16,725 bases of DNA, taken from assembly GCA_937934775.1 (NCBI GenBank), contig CALGYL010000277.1, forward strand, positions 1 through 16,725, read 5' to 3'. Made by a program: the position numbers and the translations under genes. Source of the DNA: an uncultured Clostridia bacterium. GTDB lineage: Bacteria; Bacillota; Clostridia; Christensenellales; Aristaeellaceae. Position 1 is the first letter of the stretch. Every line of letters begins with the position of its first letter. The notes below the pieces were generated by a model that was given only the letters and a program-made list of their open reading frames with translations, was not told the origin of the DNA and did no database searches. Of the stretch, positions 6,521-14,337 are shown piece after piece.

Positions 6521-6619
6521 CCCTTCTCCATCCGGCGATATTTTCAACGAAGAATCAGCCCGATTTTGGGTAATTCCAACGGTTCTCTACACAAATTCAT
6601 CTGTTTGCCCAGAAAAACC

Positions 6620-6648
6620 TTGACAGAAAAATGTTTTTCTTCTACACT
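6620..6648 (+). promoter_or_regulatory. Main promoter of the sugar operon
   Basis: TTGACA (6620-6625), 17 bases, TACACT (6643-6648); predicted start near 6655, about 45 bases before the GTG start. The spacer is almost filled by the palindrome AGAAAAATGTTTTTCT (6625-6640), a position where a bound repressor would exclude RNA polymerase. Confidence 0.75.
6625..6640. promoter_or_regulatory. Candidate LacI operator inside the operon promoter
   Basis: AGAAAAA-TG-TTTTTCT: 7-bp arms around a two-base centre, placed between the -35 and -10 boxes. The core AAAATGTTTT (6628-6637) matches AAAACGTTTT in the regulator leader except for one central base. Confidence 0.55.
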
Positions 6649-6698
6649 CACAGTACGCGATCAACAAATCACTCCTGACGCGTGAAGGAGCAGGCGAC

Positions 6699-8207
6699 GT
6701 GGCGGAACAAACAAGCATTCTGGAAGTCAAAAACGTCAACAAAGCCTTCTTCGGGGTTCCCGTCCTCTCCGGCGTCAATTTCTCCATCCGCGCCGGCGAA
6801 GTGCATGCGCTGATGGGCGAAAACGGCGCGGGCAAGTCGACGCTGATGAAGATCATCATGGGCATCTACCGTGGCGACAGCGGCGAAATCCTGTTTGAAG
6901 GCAAACCCGTAGACATCAAGAGCGCGCGGGACGCGCTGGATCTGGGCATCACCATGATCCACCAGGAACTCAACCCCATCCCGGCGATGACCGTGGCGGA
7001 AAACGTGTTCGTCGGGCGCGAAGCGCGCATCGGCCGCACGCATCTCATCTCCAAGCGCGAGCAGAACGCGAAAACGCAGGCGCTGCTGGAGAAGTACAAC
7101 ATGGCCGACCGGGTCTCCCCATCGATGAAGATGCGCCAGCTCTCCATCGCGCAGATCCAGATGATGGAAATCATCAAGGCGGTCTCCTACAACGCCAAGG
7201 TCATCATCATGGACGAGCCCACCTCGTCTCTGTCGGAAAACGAGGCGCGGGAGCTCTTTAAGACCATCAACCTCCTGAAAAACAGCGGCGTGGGCATCAT
7301 CTACATCTCCCATCGCATGGAGGAAGTCTTCGAGCTGTCCGACCGCGTTTCGGTCTTGCGGGACGGCCAGATGATCGGCTGCCTCTCCAGGGGCGAGGCG
7401 ACAAGGGACAAAATCATTTCGATGATGGTGGGCCGCGCGCTTTCCAGCGGCTATCCCAGAAACACCGCCCCGAAGGGCAAGGTCGTCTTGTCCGCAAAGT
7501 CCCTGACCCGAAAGGGCGTGTTTGAAAACGTGTCCTTTGACATCCGGGCGGGCGAGATTCTGGGTTTTGCAGGGCTGGTGGGCGCGGGCCGCAGCGAGGT
7601 CATGCGCGCGCTGGTGGGTTACGACCGGCTGGATTCGGGCGAATTGAAAATGGACGACAAGCCCGTCTCCATCCGCCATCCCAAAGACGCCCGGCGGCAT
7701 CGCATCACGCTGGCCTCCGAGGATCGAAAGGCGCTGGGTCTGATCCTGTGCCGCTCCATCCGCGAAAACGTATCCATCCAGAACGAGGAACAGTATTCCC
7801 GCGCGGGCTTCATGAGCCACCACAGGGAACGGGAACTGGTCGGCGGCATCACCAAACAGGTGACCGTCAAGATGAACGGCATCGGCGACACGGCGGGCAC
7901 GCTTTCGGGCGGCAACCAGCAAAAAGTCGTGCTGGCCAAATGCCTTCTGTCCAAGCCCCGCGTGATGATTCTGGACGAGCCCACCCGCGGCATCGACGTG
8001 GGCGCGAAGGCCGAGATCTACAACATGATGGTGGAACTGGCCAAGTCGGGCATTGCGATCGTGATGATCTCTTCAGAAATGCCGGAACTGATCGGCATGA
8101 GCGACCGGATTCTGGTCATGTCGGGCGGACGCATCGCCGGCGAGTTCACGGACGTATCCAAGGCCTCGCAGGAAGACATTCTCAAACTGGCGTTGGGAGG
8201 AGCATAA
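6699..8207 (+). CDS. Sugar ABC transporter ATP-binding protein (RbsA/MglA type, two ATPase domains)
   Basis: A 502-residue fused double ATPase that powers import of a monosaccharide. Domain 1 has Walker A G-E-N-G-A-G-K-S (40-47), a Q-loop at Q89, a degenerate signature L-S-I-A-Q (148-152), Walker B ending M-D-E-P (171-174) and H205. Domain 2 has the degenerate Walker A G-A-G-R-S (295-299) normal for this family, a full signature L-S-G-G-N-Q-Q (402-408) and Walker B L-D-E-P (425-428). Length and pattern are standard for ribose/galactose/xylose-type importers. The start is GTG 6699, 8 bases after AAGGAG (6685-6690). The next gene starts one base after its stop. It is the first gene of the operon from the promoter at 6620-6648. 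Confidence 0.95.
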   Translation: MAEQTSILEVKNVNKAFFGVPVLSGVNFSIRAGEVHALMGENGAGKSTLMKIIMGIYRGDSGEILFEGKPVDIKSARDALDLGITMIHQELNPIPAMTVAENVFVGREARIGRTHLISKREQNAKTQALLEKYNMADRVSPSMKMRQLSIAQIQMMEIIKAVSYNAKVIIMDEPTSSLSENEARELFKTINLLKNSGVGIIYISHRMEEVFELSDRVSVLRDGQMIGCLSRGEATRDKIISMMVGRALSSGYPRNTAPKGKVVLSAKSLTRKGVFENVSFDIRAGEILGFAGLVGAGRSEVMRALVGYDRLDSGELKMDDKPVSIRHPKDARRHRITLASEDRKALGLILCRSIRENVSIQNEEQYSRAGFMSHHRERELVGGITKQVTVKMNGIGDTAGTLSGGNQQKVVLAKCLLSKPRVMILDEPTRGIDVGAKAEIYNMMVELAKSGIAIVMISSEMPELIGMSDRILVMSGGRIAGEFTDVSKASQEDILKLALGGA

Positions 8208-8208
8208 A

Positions 8209-9177
8209 ATGTCGCAGCTCAAAGCGCCCGCGGCCAACGGCGCCAACAAATTCAAAGGCCTGGTCACCCTTCTGGGCCTGGTGGTGTTCATCGCGGTGAT
8301 GGTCGTCGTGATGGCCATCGTCTCTCCGGTGTTCCTGTCCTCCGGCAACCTGATCAACATTCTTCGCCAGGTTTCGCTGAACGGCATCCTGGCGGTGGGC
8401 CTCACCTTCGTCATCCTGACCGGCGGCATCGATCTTTCGGTCGGCTCGCTGGTGGCGGTGACGGGCGTGGTTGTGGGCAGCATGCTGATTAACGGCTACA
8501 ACGCCTGGCAGGCGGCGCTATGCGGCATTCTGATCAGCGTCCTGTTCGGCGTGTTCAACGGCGCGATGATCGCCTACTGCAGCCTGCCCCCCTTCATCGC
8601 TACGCTGGCCGGACAGACCATCGGCCGCGGCTTCGCGCTGGTGTTCTCCGATGGCAAGCCCTACGCGGTTACCGACAAGGACTTTCTGGCCATCGGCAAG
8701 GGCGCGCTGATCGGCATCCCGATCCCGATCTGGATTCTGTTCTTTGTCTGTGTGATCGCGGGCATTGTGCTGAACTACACCACCTACGGCCGCCACGTGT
8801 ACGCCTTTGGCGGCAACCGCAACGCCACCAAGCTTTCGGGCGTCAAAACCAAGTTCGTTGAGATGATGGTCTACGTCATCTCCGCCCTGATGGCCGGCAT
8901 CGTGGGCGTGATCCTGGCGGCCCGAATCTCCTCCGGCCAGCCCACCGCCGGCACCGGCTACGAGCTGGACGCCATCGCCGCGGTCGCCATCGGCGGCACC
9001 TCGATGTCGGGCGGCATCGGCACCCTGTCCGGAACCATCCTCGGATTTATCATCATCGGCGTTCTCTCCAACTCCCTGACGCTTCTGAATGTGTCGTCCT
9101 TCTATCAGCAGATCGTTAAAGGCGCCATTATACTGATCGCTGTACTGATGGACATGCGCTCGAAGCGCAAGGAGTAG
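8209..9177 (+). CDS. Sugar ABC transporter permease (RbsC type)
   Basis: A 322-residue very hydrophobic protein, the membrane channel that pairs with the upstream ATPase and downstream binding protein. RbsC-family marks include N-I-L-R-Q-V-S-L-N-G-I-L-A-V-G near residue 45-60, LTGGIDLSVGSLVAV, an F-G-G-N-R-N-A-T-K-L-S-G-V loop that contacts the ATPase, and GGTSMSGGIGTLSGTILG near the C-terminus. About eight to ten membrane segments can be read. GGGAGG (8195-8200) lies 8 bases before the ATG, inside the end of the ATPase gene, so the two are translationally coupled. Substrate specificity cannot be read from the permease itself. Confidence 0.94.
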   Translation: MSQLKAPAANGANKFKGLVTLLGLVVFIAVMVVVMAIVSPVFLSSGNLINILRQVSLNGILAVGLTFVILTGGIDLSVGSLVAVTGVVVGSMLINGYNAWQAALCGILISVLFGVFNGAMIAYCSLPPFIATLAGQTIGRGFALVFSDGKPYAVTDKDFLAIGKGALIGIPIPIWILFFVCVIAGIVLNYTTYGRHVYAFGGNRNATKLSGVKTKFVEMMVYVISALMAGIVGVILAARISSGQPTAGTGYELDAIAAVAIGGTSMSGGIGTLSGTILGFIIIGVLSNSLTLLNVSSFYQQIVKGAIILIAVLMDMRSKRKE

Positions 9178-9228
9178 GGAAAACACCGGCGGTGTAAATT
9201 GAACAACACTTTGGGAGGGAATCGAATC

Positions 9229-10158
9229 ATGAAGAGACTGGTAGCGGTTCTGATGTGCATGTGCCTGATCCTGGGCAGCTTCGCCGTGGCGAGCGCCGAC
9301 GCGAAAACCTACAAGGTCGCCTGCCTGATGAAGCAGAACGCTGACACCTTCGTTCAGAAGATCTCCGATGCCATGACCGCCCGCGCCGCCGAGATCGGCA
9401 GCGAAGTGGAGCTGTTGATGCAGGACGCCGAGGGCGACATCAACAAGCAGCTTGAGCAGGCGGAAGCCATGAAGACCATGGGCGTGGACGCCGTCATCCT
9501 GAACGCCGTGGACGTCGAGGGCAGCGCCCCCATCGTCGACATGTTCATCGACGCGGGCATCCCGGTCATCGAGTGCAACACGCTGACCAACAACTCCGAG
9601 AAGGCCACCTGCTACGTCGGTTCTGACGACGTGGATGCCGGCAAGATCCAGGCTGACTTCCTCAAGACCGTTCTGAAGGAAGACGCCAAGGTTTGCTACA
9701 TGATGGGCCCCATCGGCGTGTCGCCGCAGATCTACCGCAAGCAGGGCATCGAAGAGAACCTGTTCAACGGCAGCAAGATCACCGTTCTGCAGGAGCAGAC
9801 CGCCAACTGGAAGCGCGCCGAAGCCCTTGCGCTGGCCGAGAACTGGCTGACCACCTATCAGGATCTGGATGCCATCATCTGCCAGAATGACGATATGGCC
9901 ATGGGCGCCCTGGAAGCCGTTGAGGCAGCGGGCCGCAAGGACAAGGTCGTCGTCATCGGCATCGATGCCATCGCGGATGCCCTTCAGGCCGTCAAGGATG
10001 GCCGTCTGGACTGCACCGTGTTCCAGGATGCGGCGGGCCAGGGTGCCTCTTCCGTGGACGTGGCGCTGGAGTGCGCCAAGGCCAAGACGGTTGAGCATGA
10101 CGACGTCATGATCCCGTTCGTGCTCGTGACCAAGGACAACGTGGACAAGTTCATGTAA
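9229..10158 (+). CDS. Periplasmic-type sugar-binding protein of the ABC importer (RbsB family)
   Basis: A 309-residue exported protein with a typical signal peptide (MKRLVAVLMCMCLILGSFAV, cleavage expected after A-S-A at about 23). The mature domain is Peripla_BP_4/RbsB-like: KVACLMKQNADTF, GVDAVILNAVD, ICQNDDMAMGALEAV and VVVIGIDAIADAL. It would capture a free monosaccharide for the RbsA/RbsC pair. There is no lipobox cysteine after the hydrophobic core, as also seen in the binding protein at 1-610. The ATG at 9229 follows GGGAGG (9213-9218) by 10 bases; the in-frame ATG-less start at 9199 has no ribosome binding site. It is 51 bases after the permease gene, and a strong stem-loop follows the stop. 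The family is sure; the sugar is not. Confidence 0.93.
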   Translation: MKRLVAVLMCMCLILGSFAVASADAKTYKVACLMKQNADTFVQKISDAMTARAAEIGSEVELLMQDAEGDINKQLEQAEAMKTMGVDAVILNAVDVEGSAPIVDMFIDAGIPVIECNTLTNNSEKATCYVGSDDVDAGKIQADFLKTVLKEDAKVCYMMGPIGVSPQIYRKQGIEENLFNGSKITVLQEQTANWKRAEALALAENWLTTYQDLDAIICQNDDMAMGALEAVEAAGRKDKVVVIGIDAIADALQAVKDGRLDCTVFQDAAGQGASSVDVALECAKAKTVEHDDVMIPFVLVTKDNVDKFM

Positions 10159-10189
10159 TCCACCCGCTCCACACCGGACGGGCAATCCC

Positions 10190-10242
10190 GAAGCCGCTAT
10201 GCGAGACGCTGCGCGTGAGCCGGCCGATCGCATGGCGGCTTC
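10190..10242 (+). promoter_or_regulatory. Intercistronic stem-loop between the binding protein and mutarotase genes
   Basis: GAAGCCGCTATGCGA (10190-10204) pairs with TCGCATGGCGGCTTC (10228-10242): 15 pairs with one G-T wobble around a 23-base loop. It ends 5 bases before the AGGAGG of the mutarotase gene. It probably protects the upstream mRNA 3' end and lets the binding protein be made in excess of the enzymes. It could also hinder ribosome loading on the next gene. Confidence 0.55.
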
Positions 10243-10259
10243 CTTTCAGGAGGCGTCCC

Positions 10260-10688
10260 ATGCTCAAAGGCATTCCGGTCATTCTGTCTTCGCAGCTTTT
10301 CAAAACCATGATGGACATGGGCCACAGCGATTGTTTGATCCTGGCCGACGCCAACTTCCCCGCCGAATCCTGCGCCAGACGGCTGATCCGGCTGGACGGC
10401 GTTGAAATCCCCGATCTTCTCCGGGCGCTGCTCCCGTTCTACCCGCTGGATACCTTTGTTCCCAACCCTGTGCGCCTGATGCGCAACCTGCCGGAGGAAC
10501 CGATCCCCACCATCTGGGAGAAGTACGCAAACATCCTGCACGCGCAGGACTTCCAATGCGCGTTTCAGGAGTTTTCCTACATTGACCGCCTGCCGTTCTA
10601 CGAGCAGGCCCGAAACGCGTATGCCATCGTACAGACCGCGACCACCGCGCGGTACGCGAACATCGTATTGCAAAAAGGCGTCATCTGA
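10260..10688 (+). CDS. FucU/RbsD-family sugar mutarotase
   Basis: A 142-residue protein close to E. coli FucU (140 residues). It starts MLKGIPVILSSQLFKTMMDM, with the conserved M-G-H22 and D30-A-N-F-P block. A long middle helix follows (DLLRALLPFYPLD), then the C-terminal FYEQARNAYAIVQT and ARYANIVLQKGV. The family interconverts anomers or ring forms of fucose, ribose and similar sugars so that the downstream isomerase receives the form it needs; His22 and the C-terminal Tyr are catalytic in known members. AGGAGG (10248-10253) is 6 bases before the ATG, whereas the upstream in-frame ATG at 10215 would add an unlike N-terminus. It follows the binding protein by 101 bases. Presence in this operon implies that the imported substrate is a free, reducing aldose. 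Confidence 0.92.
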   Translation: MLKGIPVILSSQLFKTMMDMGHSDCLILADANFPAESCARRLIRLDGVEIPDLLRALLPFYPLDTFVPNPVRLMRNLPEEPIPTIWEKYANILHAQDFQCAFQEFSYIDRLPFYEQARNAYAIVQTATTARYANIVLQKGVI

Positions 10689-10711
10689 CCGGCCGCGCAA
10701 CGCGCTCCGGT
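10688..10711 (+). terminator. Possible internal terminator or attenuator hairpin
   Basis: ACCGG (10688-10692) pairs with CCGGT (10707-10711) and CGCG (10694-10697) with CGCG (10701-10704), around a CAA loop, then TTCTC. It begins inside the stop codon of the mutarotase gene and sits just before an internal promoter. Partial termination is plausible; the T-run is short. Confidence 0.4.
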
Positions 10712-10720
10712 TTCTCACTA

Positions 10721-10750
10721 TTTACAAATGGAACCCATCCATCGTACTAT
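10721..10750 (+). promoter_or_regulatory. Possible internal promoter before cupin 1
   Basis: TTTACA (10721-10726), an 18-base spacer, TACTAT (10745-10750); predicted start near 10757, 18 bases before the ATG at 10775. Together with the hairpin before it, this could give the four enzyme genes separate expression from the transporter genes. Confidence 0.45.
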
Positions 10751-10774
10751 GAATACGCGAAGGGGACGAAAACG

Positions 10775-11980
10775 ATGAGCAATGAAACCCTGATCCGTAA
10801 AACGCTGGCCGCTGGCGACGGCGTGTTTCGCCTGAACCCGGTGTTTGTACCCCGCCAGTTTGGCAAGGCCGGACGCAGACTAAAGCTGCATCCGGATGAC
10901 TACTACGCGCTGGGCATCGAGCGCGGCTCCATCAAAGAGCGCTGGTTCTCCTCGGTCATCCGCGCGCAGAACGGCCCGCTGGCCGCGCCCGACGAGGGCA
11001 TGAGCTACGTGGCGGTCTCCCACGACACCGACGAGAAGTTCACACTCAAGGAAGCGGTGGATACGCTGGGCGAAGAGCTGATTGGCCGCGCGCTGATGGA
11101 AACGTACGGCGGCTGGCCGATGTATTCCAAGTTCTTCGACTTCCAGAACCCGCTGTTCCACCACGTGCACCTGATGTTTGAGCACGCGGCCAAGGTGGGC
11201 AAGCTGGGCAAGCCCGAATCCTATTATTTCCCGCCGCAGCTCAACAACCACACCGGCGAAATGAACGCCACCTACTTCGGCTTCGATCCGGACACGGACC
11301 CGGAGGAAATCAAGCAGCGGCTGCGCGATTACAACAAGGGCGATACCCGCATCACCGAATTGTCCCGCGCCTACCGCGTGACGCTGGGCACCGGCTGGTA
11401 CACCCCCGCCGGCGTCATTCACGCGCCCGCGTCGGTACTGACCTACGAGCCCCAGTGGAACAGCGACGTCAACTCCGTTCAGGAAAACGTGGTCTCCGGC
11501 GAGATCTATCCCCGCAGGATGCTGGTGGAGGAGTGCCCGCCCGACAAGCAGGACGACATCGACTACATCTTCTCCCTGCTCGACTGGCCGAAGAACATCG
11601 ACCCCCACTATAAAAAGCACTTCTTCCGCCCGCCCGTCGTGGCCTCTATGAGCGACGCGCACGTGGAAAAGTGGATTTCCTACGGCAACGAGTACTTCGG
11701 CGCCAAGGAACTGACCGTGTTCCCCGGAAAGAGCGTGGTCATCTCCGACGGCTGCGCCTACGGCTGCATCTTCGTGCAGGGCCACGGCAAGTTCGGCGTC
11801 CACGACGCGGAAGCTCCGGTCATGCTTCGCTACGGTCAGCAGAGCGCCGACGAATACTTTGTCTCCGAACCCGCGGCCAAAAAGGGCATTCTCATTACCA
11901 ACCAAAGCCACCACGACGACCTGGTGCTGCTCAAGCACTTCGGGCCCAACCACCCCGAGATGCCCAAGGCGGCGGAGTAA
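10775..11980 (+). CDS. Cupin-fold sugar isomerase-like protein 1 (mannose-6-phosphate isomerase superfamily)
   Basis: A 401-residue soluble protein with two cupin-like regions. Candidate metal ligands are H129/H130 and H132 (PLFHHVHL), E148 (GKPESYYFP) and H216 (PAGVIHAPAS). This order resembles the zinc site of type I mannose-6-phosphate isomerases and cupin lyxose isomerases. A C-terminal cupin-like segment has V-Q-G-H-G-K-F-G (334-341). The conserved N-terminal block RRLKLHPDDYYALG and GSIKERWFSS is shared with cupin 2 at 14362. The context (free-sugar importer, mutarotase, kinase, epimerase) makes an aldose-to-ketose isomerase the best role; no other isomerase is in the operon. AAGGGGA (about 10759-10765) precedes the ATG. 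The reaction is inferred, not demonstrated, and an uronate or deoxyhexose substrate is possible. Confidence 0.75.
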   Translation: MSNETLIRKTLAAGDGVFRLNPVFVPRQFGKAGRRLKLHPDDYYALGIERGSIKERWFSSVIRAQNGPLAAPDEGMSYVAVSHDTDEKFTLKEAVDTLGEELIGRALMETYGGWPMYSKFFDFQNPLFHHVHLMFEHAAKVGKLGKPESYYFPPQLNNHTGEMNATYFGFDPDTDPEEIKQRLRDYNKGDTRITELSRAYRVTLGTGWYTPAGVIHAPASVLTYEPQWNSDVNSVQENVVSGEIYPRRMLVEECPPDKQDDIDYIFSLLDWPKNIDPHYKKHFFRPPVVASMSDAHVEKWISYGNEYFGAKELTVFPGKSVVISDGCAYGCIFVQGHGKFGVHDAEAPVMLRYGQQSADEYFVSEPAAKKGILITNQSHHDDLVLLKHFGPNHPEMPKAAE

Positions 11981-11999
11981 GATTTAAAGGAGGCGTCCC

Positions 12000-13502
12000 A
12001 TGCAATACCTTCTGGGCCTTGACAACGGCGGAACAAGCTCGAAGGCGGTGCTGTTCGACCAGACCGGCCGGGAGATCGCGTCCGCCAAGCGCAACACCCC
12101 GATGGAGACGCCCAAGGTGGGCTTCACCGAGCGGGACATGGAGCTTCTCTGGCAGGTGAATTGCGAAGTCATCCGGGAAACGATTGAAAAGTCCGGCGTT
12201 TCGGCGGGCGACATCGCGGGCGTCTCCTTCTCCGGCCACGGCAAGGGCCTGTACCTGTGGGGCGCGGACGAAAAGCCCGCCTGGCGCGGCATCGTCTCCA
12301 CCGACAGCCGGGCCTACAGAATTGTGGAAGCCTGGTACCAGGACGGCACCGCCGAGGCGGCCTTCACGAAGACCTGTCAGAGCGTGCTGGCCTCGCAGCC
12401 GGTGGCGCTGCTGCGTTGGTTCCTCGACAACCAGCCGGAGGTGCTGGACCGGACGAAGTGGATCTTCGGCGTCAAGGACTACGTGCGCTACCGCATGACC
12501 GGAGAAGCTAATGCGGAAATCACCGACATCTCCGGCTCCAGCCTGGTCAACCTGACCACCGCCTCCTACGACGACGAGATTCTGAAGTTGTTCGGCTTGG
12601 AATCCATCCGGGAAAAGCTTCCGCCGCTATGCTATTCTTCGCAGTTCTGCGGCAAGGTGACAAAGGAATGTGCGCATCTTTCCGGCCTCCACGCGGGAAC
12701 GCCGGTCGCCGCGGGGCTCTTCGACATCGACGCCTGCGCCATCGGCATGAACGTGACGAACGACGATTACCTGGCGGCCATCGCAGGTACCTGGAGCATC
12801 AACGAATACGTCTCCCCCCGGCCCATCATGGATCGGTCGGTCAAGATGAATTCGCTCTACTGCCTCAAGGACATGTACCTGGTGGAGGAATGCTCGCCCA
12901 CCTCCGCGTCCAATCAGGAATGGTTCGTCAACAGCTTCCTGAAGGAGGCCGCGGGCGACCGAAAGCTGTACAAGGTGGCCGATGAAATGGTGGAGGCCGT
13001 CCGCCCGGACGAGGCCAACATCGTCTTCCTGCCCTACCTGTTCGGCGGTACCGACGACCCCCGCGCGGGCGCGTCCTTTGTCAACATCAACGCCTCCCAC
13101 ACCCGCGCCCACATGCTGCGCGCGGTGTACGAGGGCATCATCTTCGGCCACAAGCTGCACATCGACCGGCTGGTCGGCAGCCGCGTCCACCCCCCCAAGG
13201 GCGTGCGCCTGGCGGGCGGCGTGACGAACGCGCCGATGTGGGTGCAGATGTTCGCCGACATTCTGGAAATGGATGTGGAGACCATCGAGGTCAAGGAACT
13301 GGGCGCGCTGGGCGCGGCGATGACCGCCGCCGTCGCGGCCGGGCTGTACCCCGATCTGGCCGCAGCCGCCGCCCAGATGGTGAAGGTCAGCCGCGTCTAC
13401 CACCCGGACCCGGCGCTCTCCAAGGTTTACCGCCGCAAATTTCAGGACTTCCGCACGGTGGCGGACGCGATGTCGCCCGTGTGGGCCAAGCTGGAGCGCT
13501 GA
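12000..13502 (+). CDS. lyxK: FGGY-family carbohydrate kinase, L-xylulokinase (LyxK)-like
   Basis: A 500-residue ATP-dependent sugar kinase. The N-terminal phosphate motif is L-G-L-D-N-G-G-T-S-S-K (5-15), the catalytic base is probably D242 in G-L-F-D-I-D-A, and the C-terminal adenosine motif is L-A-G-G-V-T-N-A-P-M-W (about 404-414). Side-by-side features of E. coli LyxK are retained: ERDMELLW, GHGKGLYLWG, VALLRWFLD, a GLFD catalytic segment and EECSPTSASNQEWF. LyxK phosphorylates L-xylulose to L-xylulose 5-phosphate, which is exactly the substrate of the UlaE-type epimerase encoded next. AGGAGG (11988-11993) is 6 bases before the ATG; cupin 1 ends 19 bases upstream. The FGGY kinase call is certain; L-xylulose specificity rests on similarity and context, and L-ribulose or D-xylulose remain possible. 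Confidence 0.88.
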   Translation: MQYLLGLDNGGTSSKAVLFDQTGREIASAKRNTPMETPKVGFTERDMELLWQVNCEVIRETIEKSGVSAGDIAGVSFSGHGKGLYLWGADEKPAWRGIVSTDSRAYRIVEAWYQDGTAEAAFTKTCQSVLASQPVALLRWFLDNQPEVLDRTKWIFGVKDYVRYRMTGEANAEITDISGSSLVNLTTASYDDEILKLFGLESIREKLPPLCYSSQFCGKVTKECAHLSGLHAGTPVAAGLFDIDACAIGMNVTNDDYLAAIAGTWSINEYVSPRPIMDRSVKMNSLYCLKDMYLVEECSPTSASNQEWFVNSFLKEAAGDRKLYKVADEMVEAVRPDEANIVFLPYLFGGTDDPRAGASFVNINASHTRAHMLRAVYEGIIFGHKLHIDRLVGSRVHPPKGVRLAGGVTNAPMWVQMFADILEMDVETIEVKELGALGAAMTAAVAAGLYPDLAAAAAQMVKVSRVYHPDPALSKVYRRKFQDFRTVADAMSPVWAKLER

Positions 13503-13503
13503 T

Positions 13504-14337
13504 ATGGCAGAGATTCGACTGGGCTTGTATGAGAAGGCAACCCCGCCGGAGCTCTCCTGGCCAGAGCGCTTTCAGGCTGCGAAACGGGCGGGCTACGACT
13601 TTCTGGAGATCTCCATCGACGAAACCGACGGCCGACTTTCCCGCCTGGACTGGACGACGCGGGAACTGTCGGAACTCTTCAGCGCCATGAACACTGCCGG
13701 CGTTCCCATCCGCACCATGTGCCTGAGCGGGCACCGAAAGTACTCCTTGGGTTCCCGCGATCCGGAGACGCGCGCGAAGGGCATGGATATCTTTGAGAAG
13801 GCCGTGCGCTTTGCGGACGCGCTGGGCATCCGGATCATCCAACTGGCGGGCTACGACGTTTACTACGAGACGGGCGGCGAGGACACCCGGGCGCTGTTTC
13901 TGGAAAACCTGCAAAAGGGTATGCGGTACGCCGCCCGCTACGGCGTCCTGACCGGGTTTGAGACGATGGAAACGCCGTTTATGGACACCGTGGAAAAGGC
14001 CATGGCCTATGTGAAGGCAGTCGGTTCCCCCTATCTGGGCGTCTATCCGGACCTTGGCAATCTGACCAACGCCGCCGTGCTCTACGGCCACGACCTGTAC
14101 CGGGACATCGAAACCGCCCGCGGGCACATGGTGGCGATGCACCTGAAGGACACCCGCCCCGGCGTCTACCGCGACCTGGACTTCGGTGAAGGCCATGTAG
14201 ATTTTGAAAAGGGTACGAAGGCCGCGATCGGCCAGGGCGTGGGACTCTTCGTTACCGAACTCTGGCACGACGGCCGCCCCAACTGGCCGGAACGGCTCCA
14301 AAACGTCTGCGAGAAAGCGCGCCGCGCGCTTATGTAA
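13504..14337 (+). CDS. ulaE: L-ribulose-5-phosphate 3-epimerase, UlaE/SgbU type
   Basis: A 277-residue TIM-barrel epimerase that interconverts L-xylulose 5-phosphate and L-ribulose 5-phosphate. It follows E. coli UlaE throughout: LGLYEKATP, GYDFLEISIDETDGRLSRLD, TMCLSGHRKYSLGS, IIQLAGYDVYYE and VAMHLKDTRPGVYRDLDFGE. The metal and catalytic ligands fall at the UlaE positions: E153 (GFETM), D183 (VYPDLGN), H213 (MHLKD) and E252 (TELW). The length matches the family (about 284). The ATG lies one base after the TGA of the kinase gene; the GGAG (about 13493-13496) inside the kinase end serves as ribosome binding site, so the two are coupled. In ascorbate and yia-type operons UlaE is joined by UlaD and UlaF; neither is here, so the pathway enters at the ketopentose. 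Confidence 0.93.
   Translation: MAEIRLGLYEKATPPELSWPERFQAAKRAGYDFLEISIDETDGRLSRLDWTTRELSELFSAMNTAGVPIRTMCLSGHRKYSLGSRDPETRAKGMDIFEKAVRFADALGIRIIQLAGYDVYYETGGEDTRALFLENLQKGMRYAARYGVLTGFETMETPFMDTVEKAMAYVKAVGSPYLGVYPDLGNLTNAAVLYGHDLYRDIETARGHMVAMHLKDTRPGVYRDLDFGEGHVDFEKGTKAAIGQGVGLFVTELWHDGRPNWPERLQNVCEKARRALM

Larger units (their letters stand above)
6388..6698. other. Regulatory spacer between regulator and sugar operon
   Basis: No gene is seen in these 311 bases. From left to right they hold a weak G-rich hairpin followed by TTTTTT (6399-6417), a near match to the operator motif (ATAACGTTTT, 6431-6440), a 9-bp stem (6481-6520) and the operon promoter with an operator-like palindrome inside it (6620-6648). 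A GTG start codon then ends the stretch. Confidence 0.6.

Noticed and set aside
6669..7922. 417-codon open frame on the minus strand
   Set aside because: Antisense shadow of the RbsA-type ATPase; no recognisable domain and no ribosome binding site.
8518..10233. 571-codon open frame on the minus strand
   Set aside because: It lies antisense to the permease and binding-protein genes, which have clear family motifs and ribosome binding sites. Its translation is His/Val/Asp/Gly-rich and repetitive, the usual shadow of GC-rich third positions.
10880..11953. 357-codon minus-strand open frame, and similar ones at 12627-13403, 13387-14301 and 14347-15090
   Set aside because: Antisense to the cupin, kinase and epimerase genes, with low-complexity compositions typical of shadow frames.
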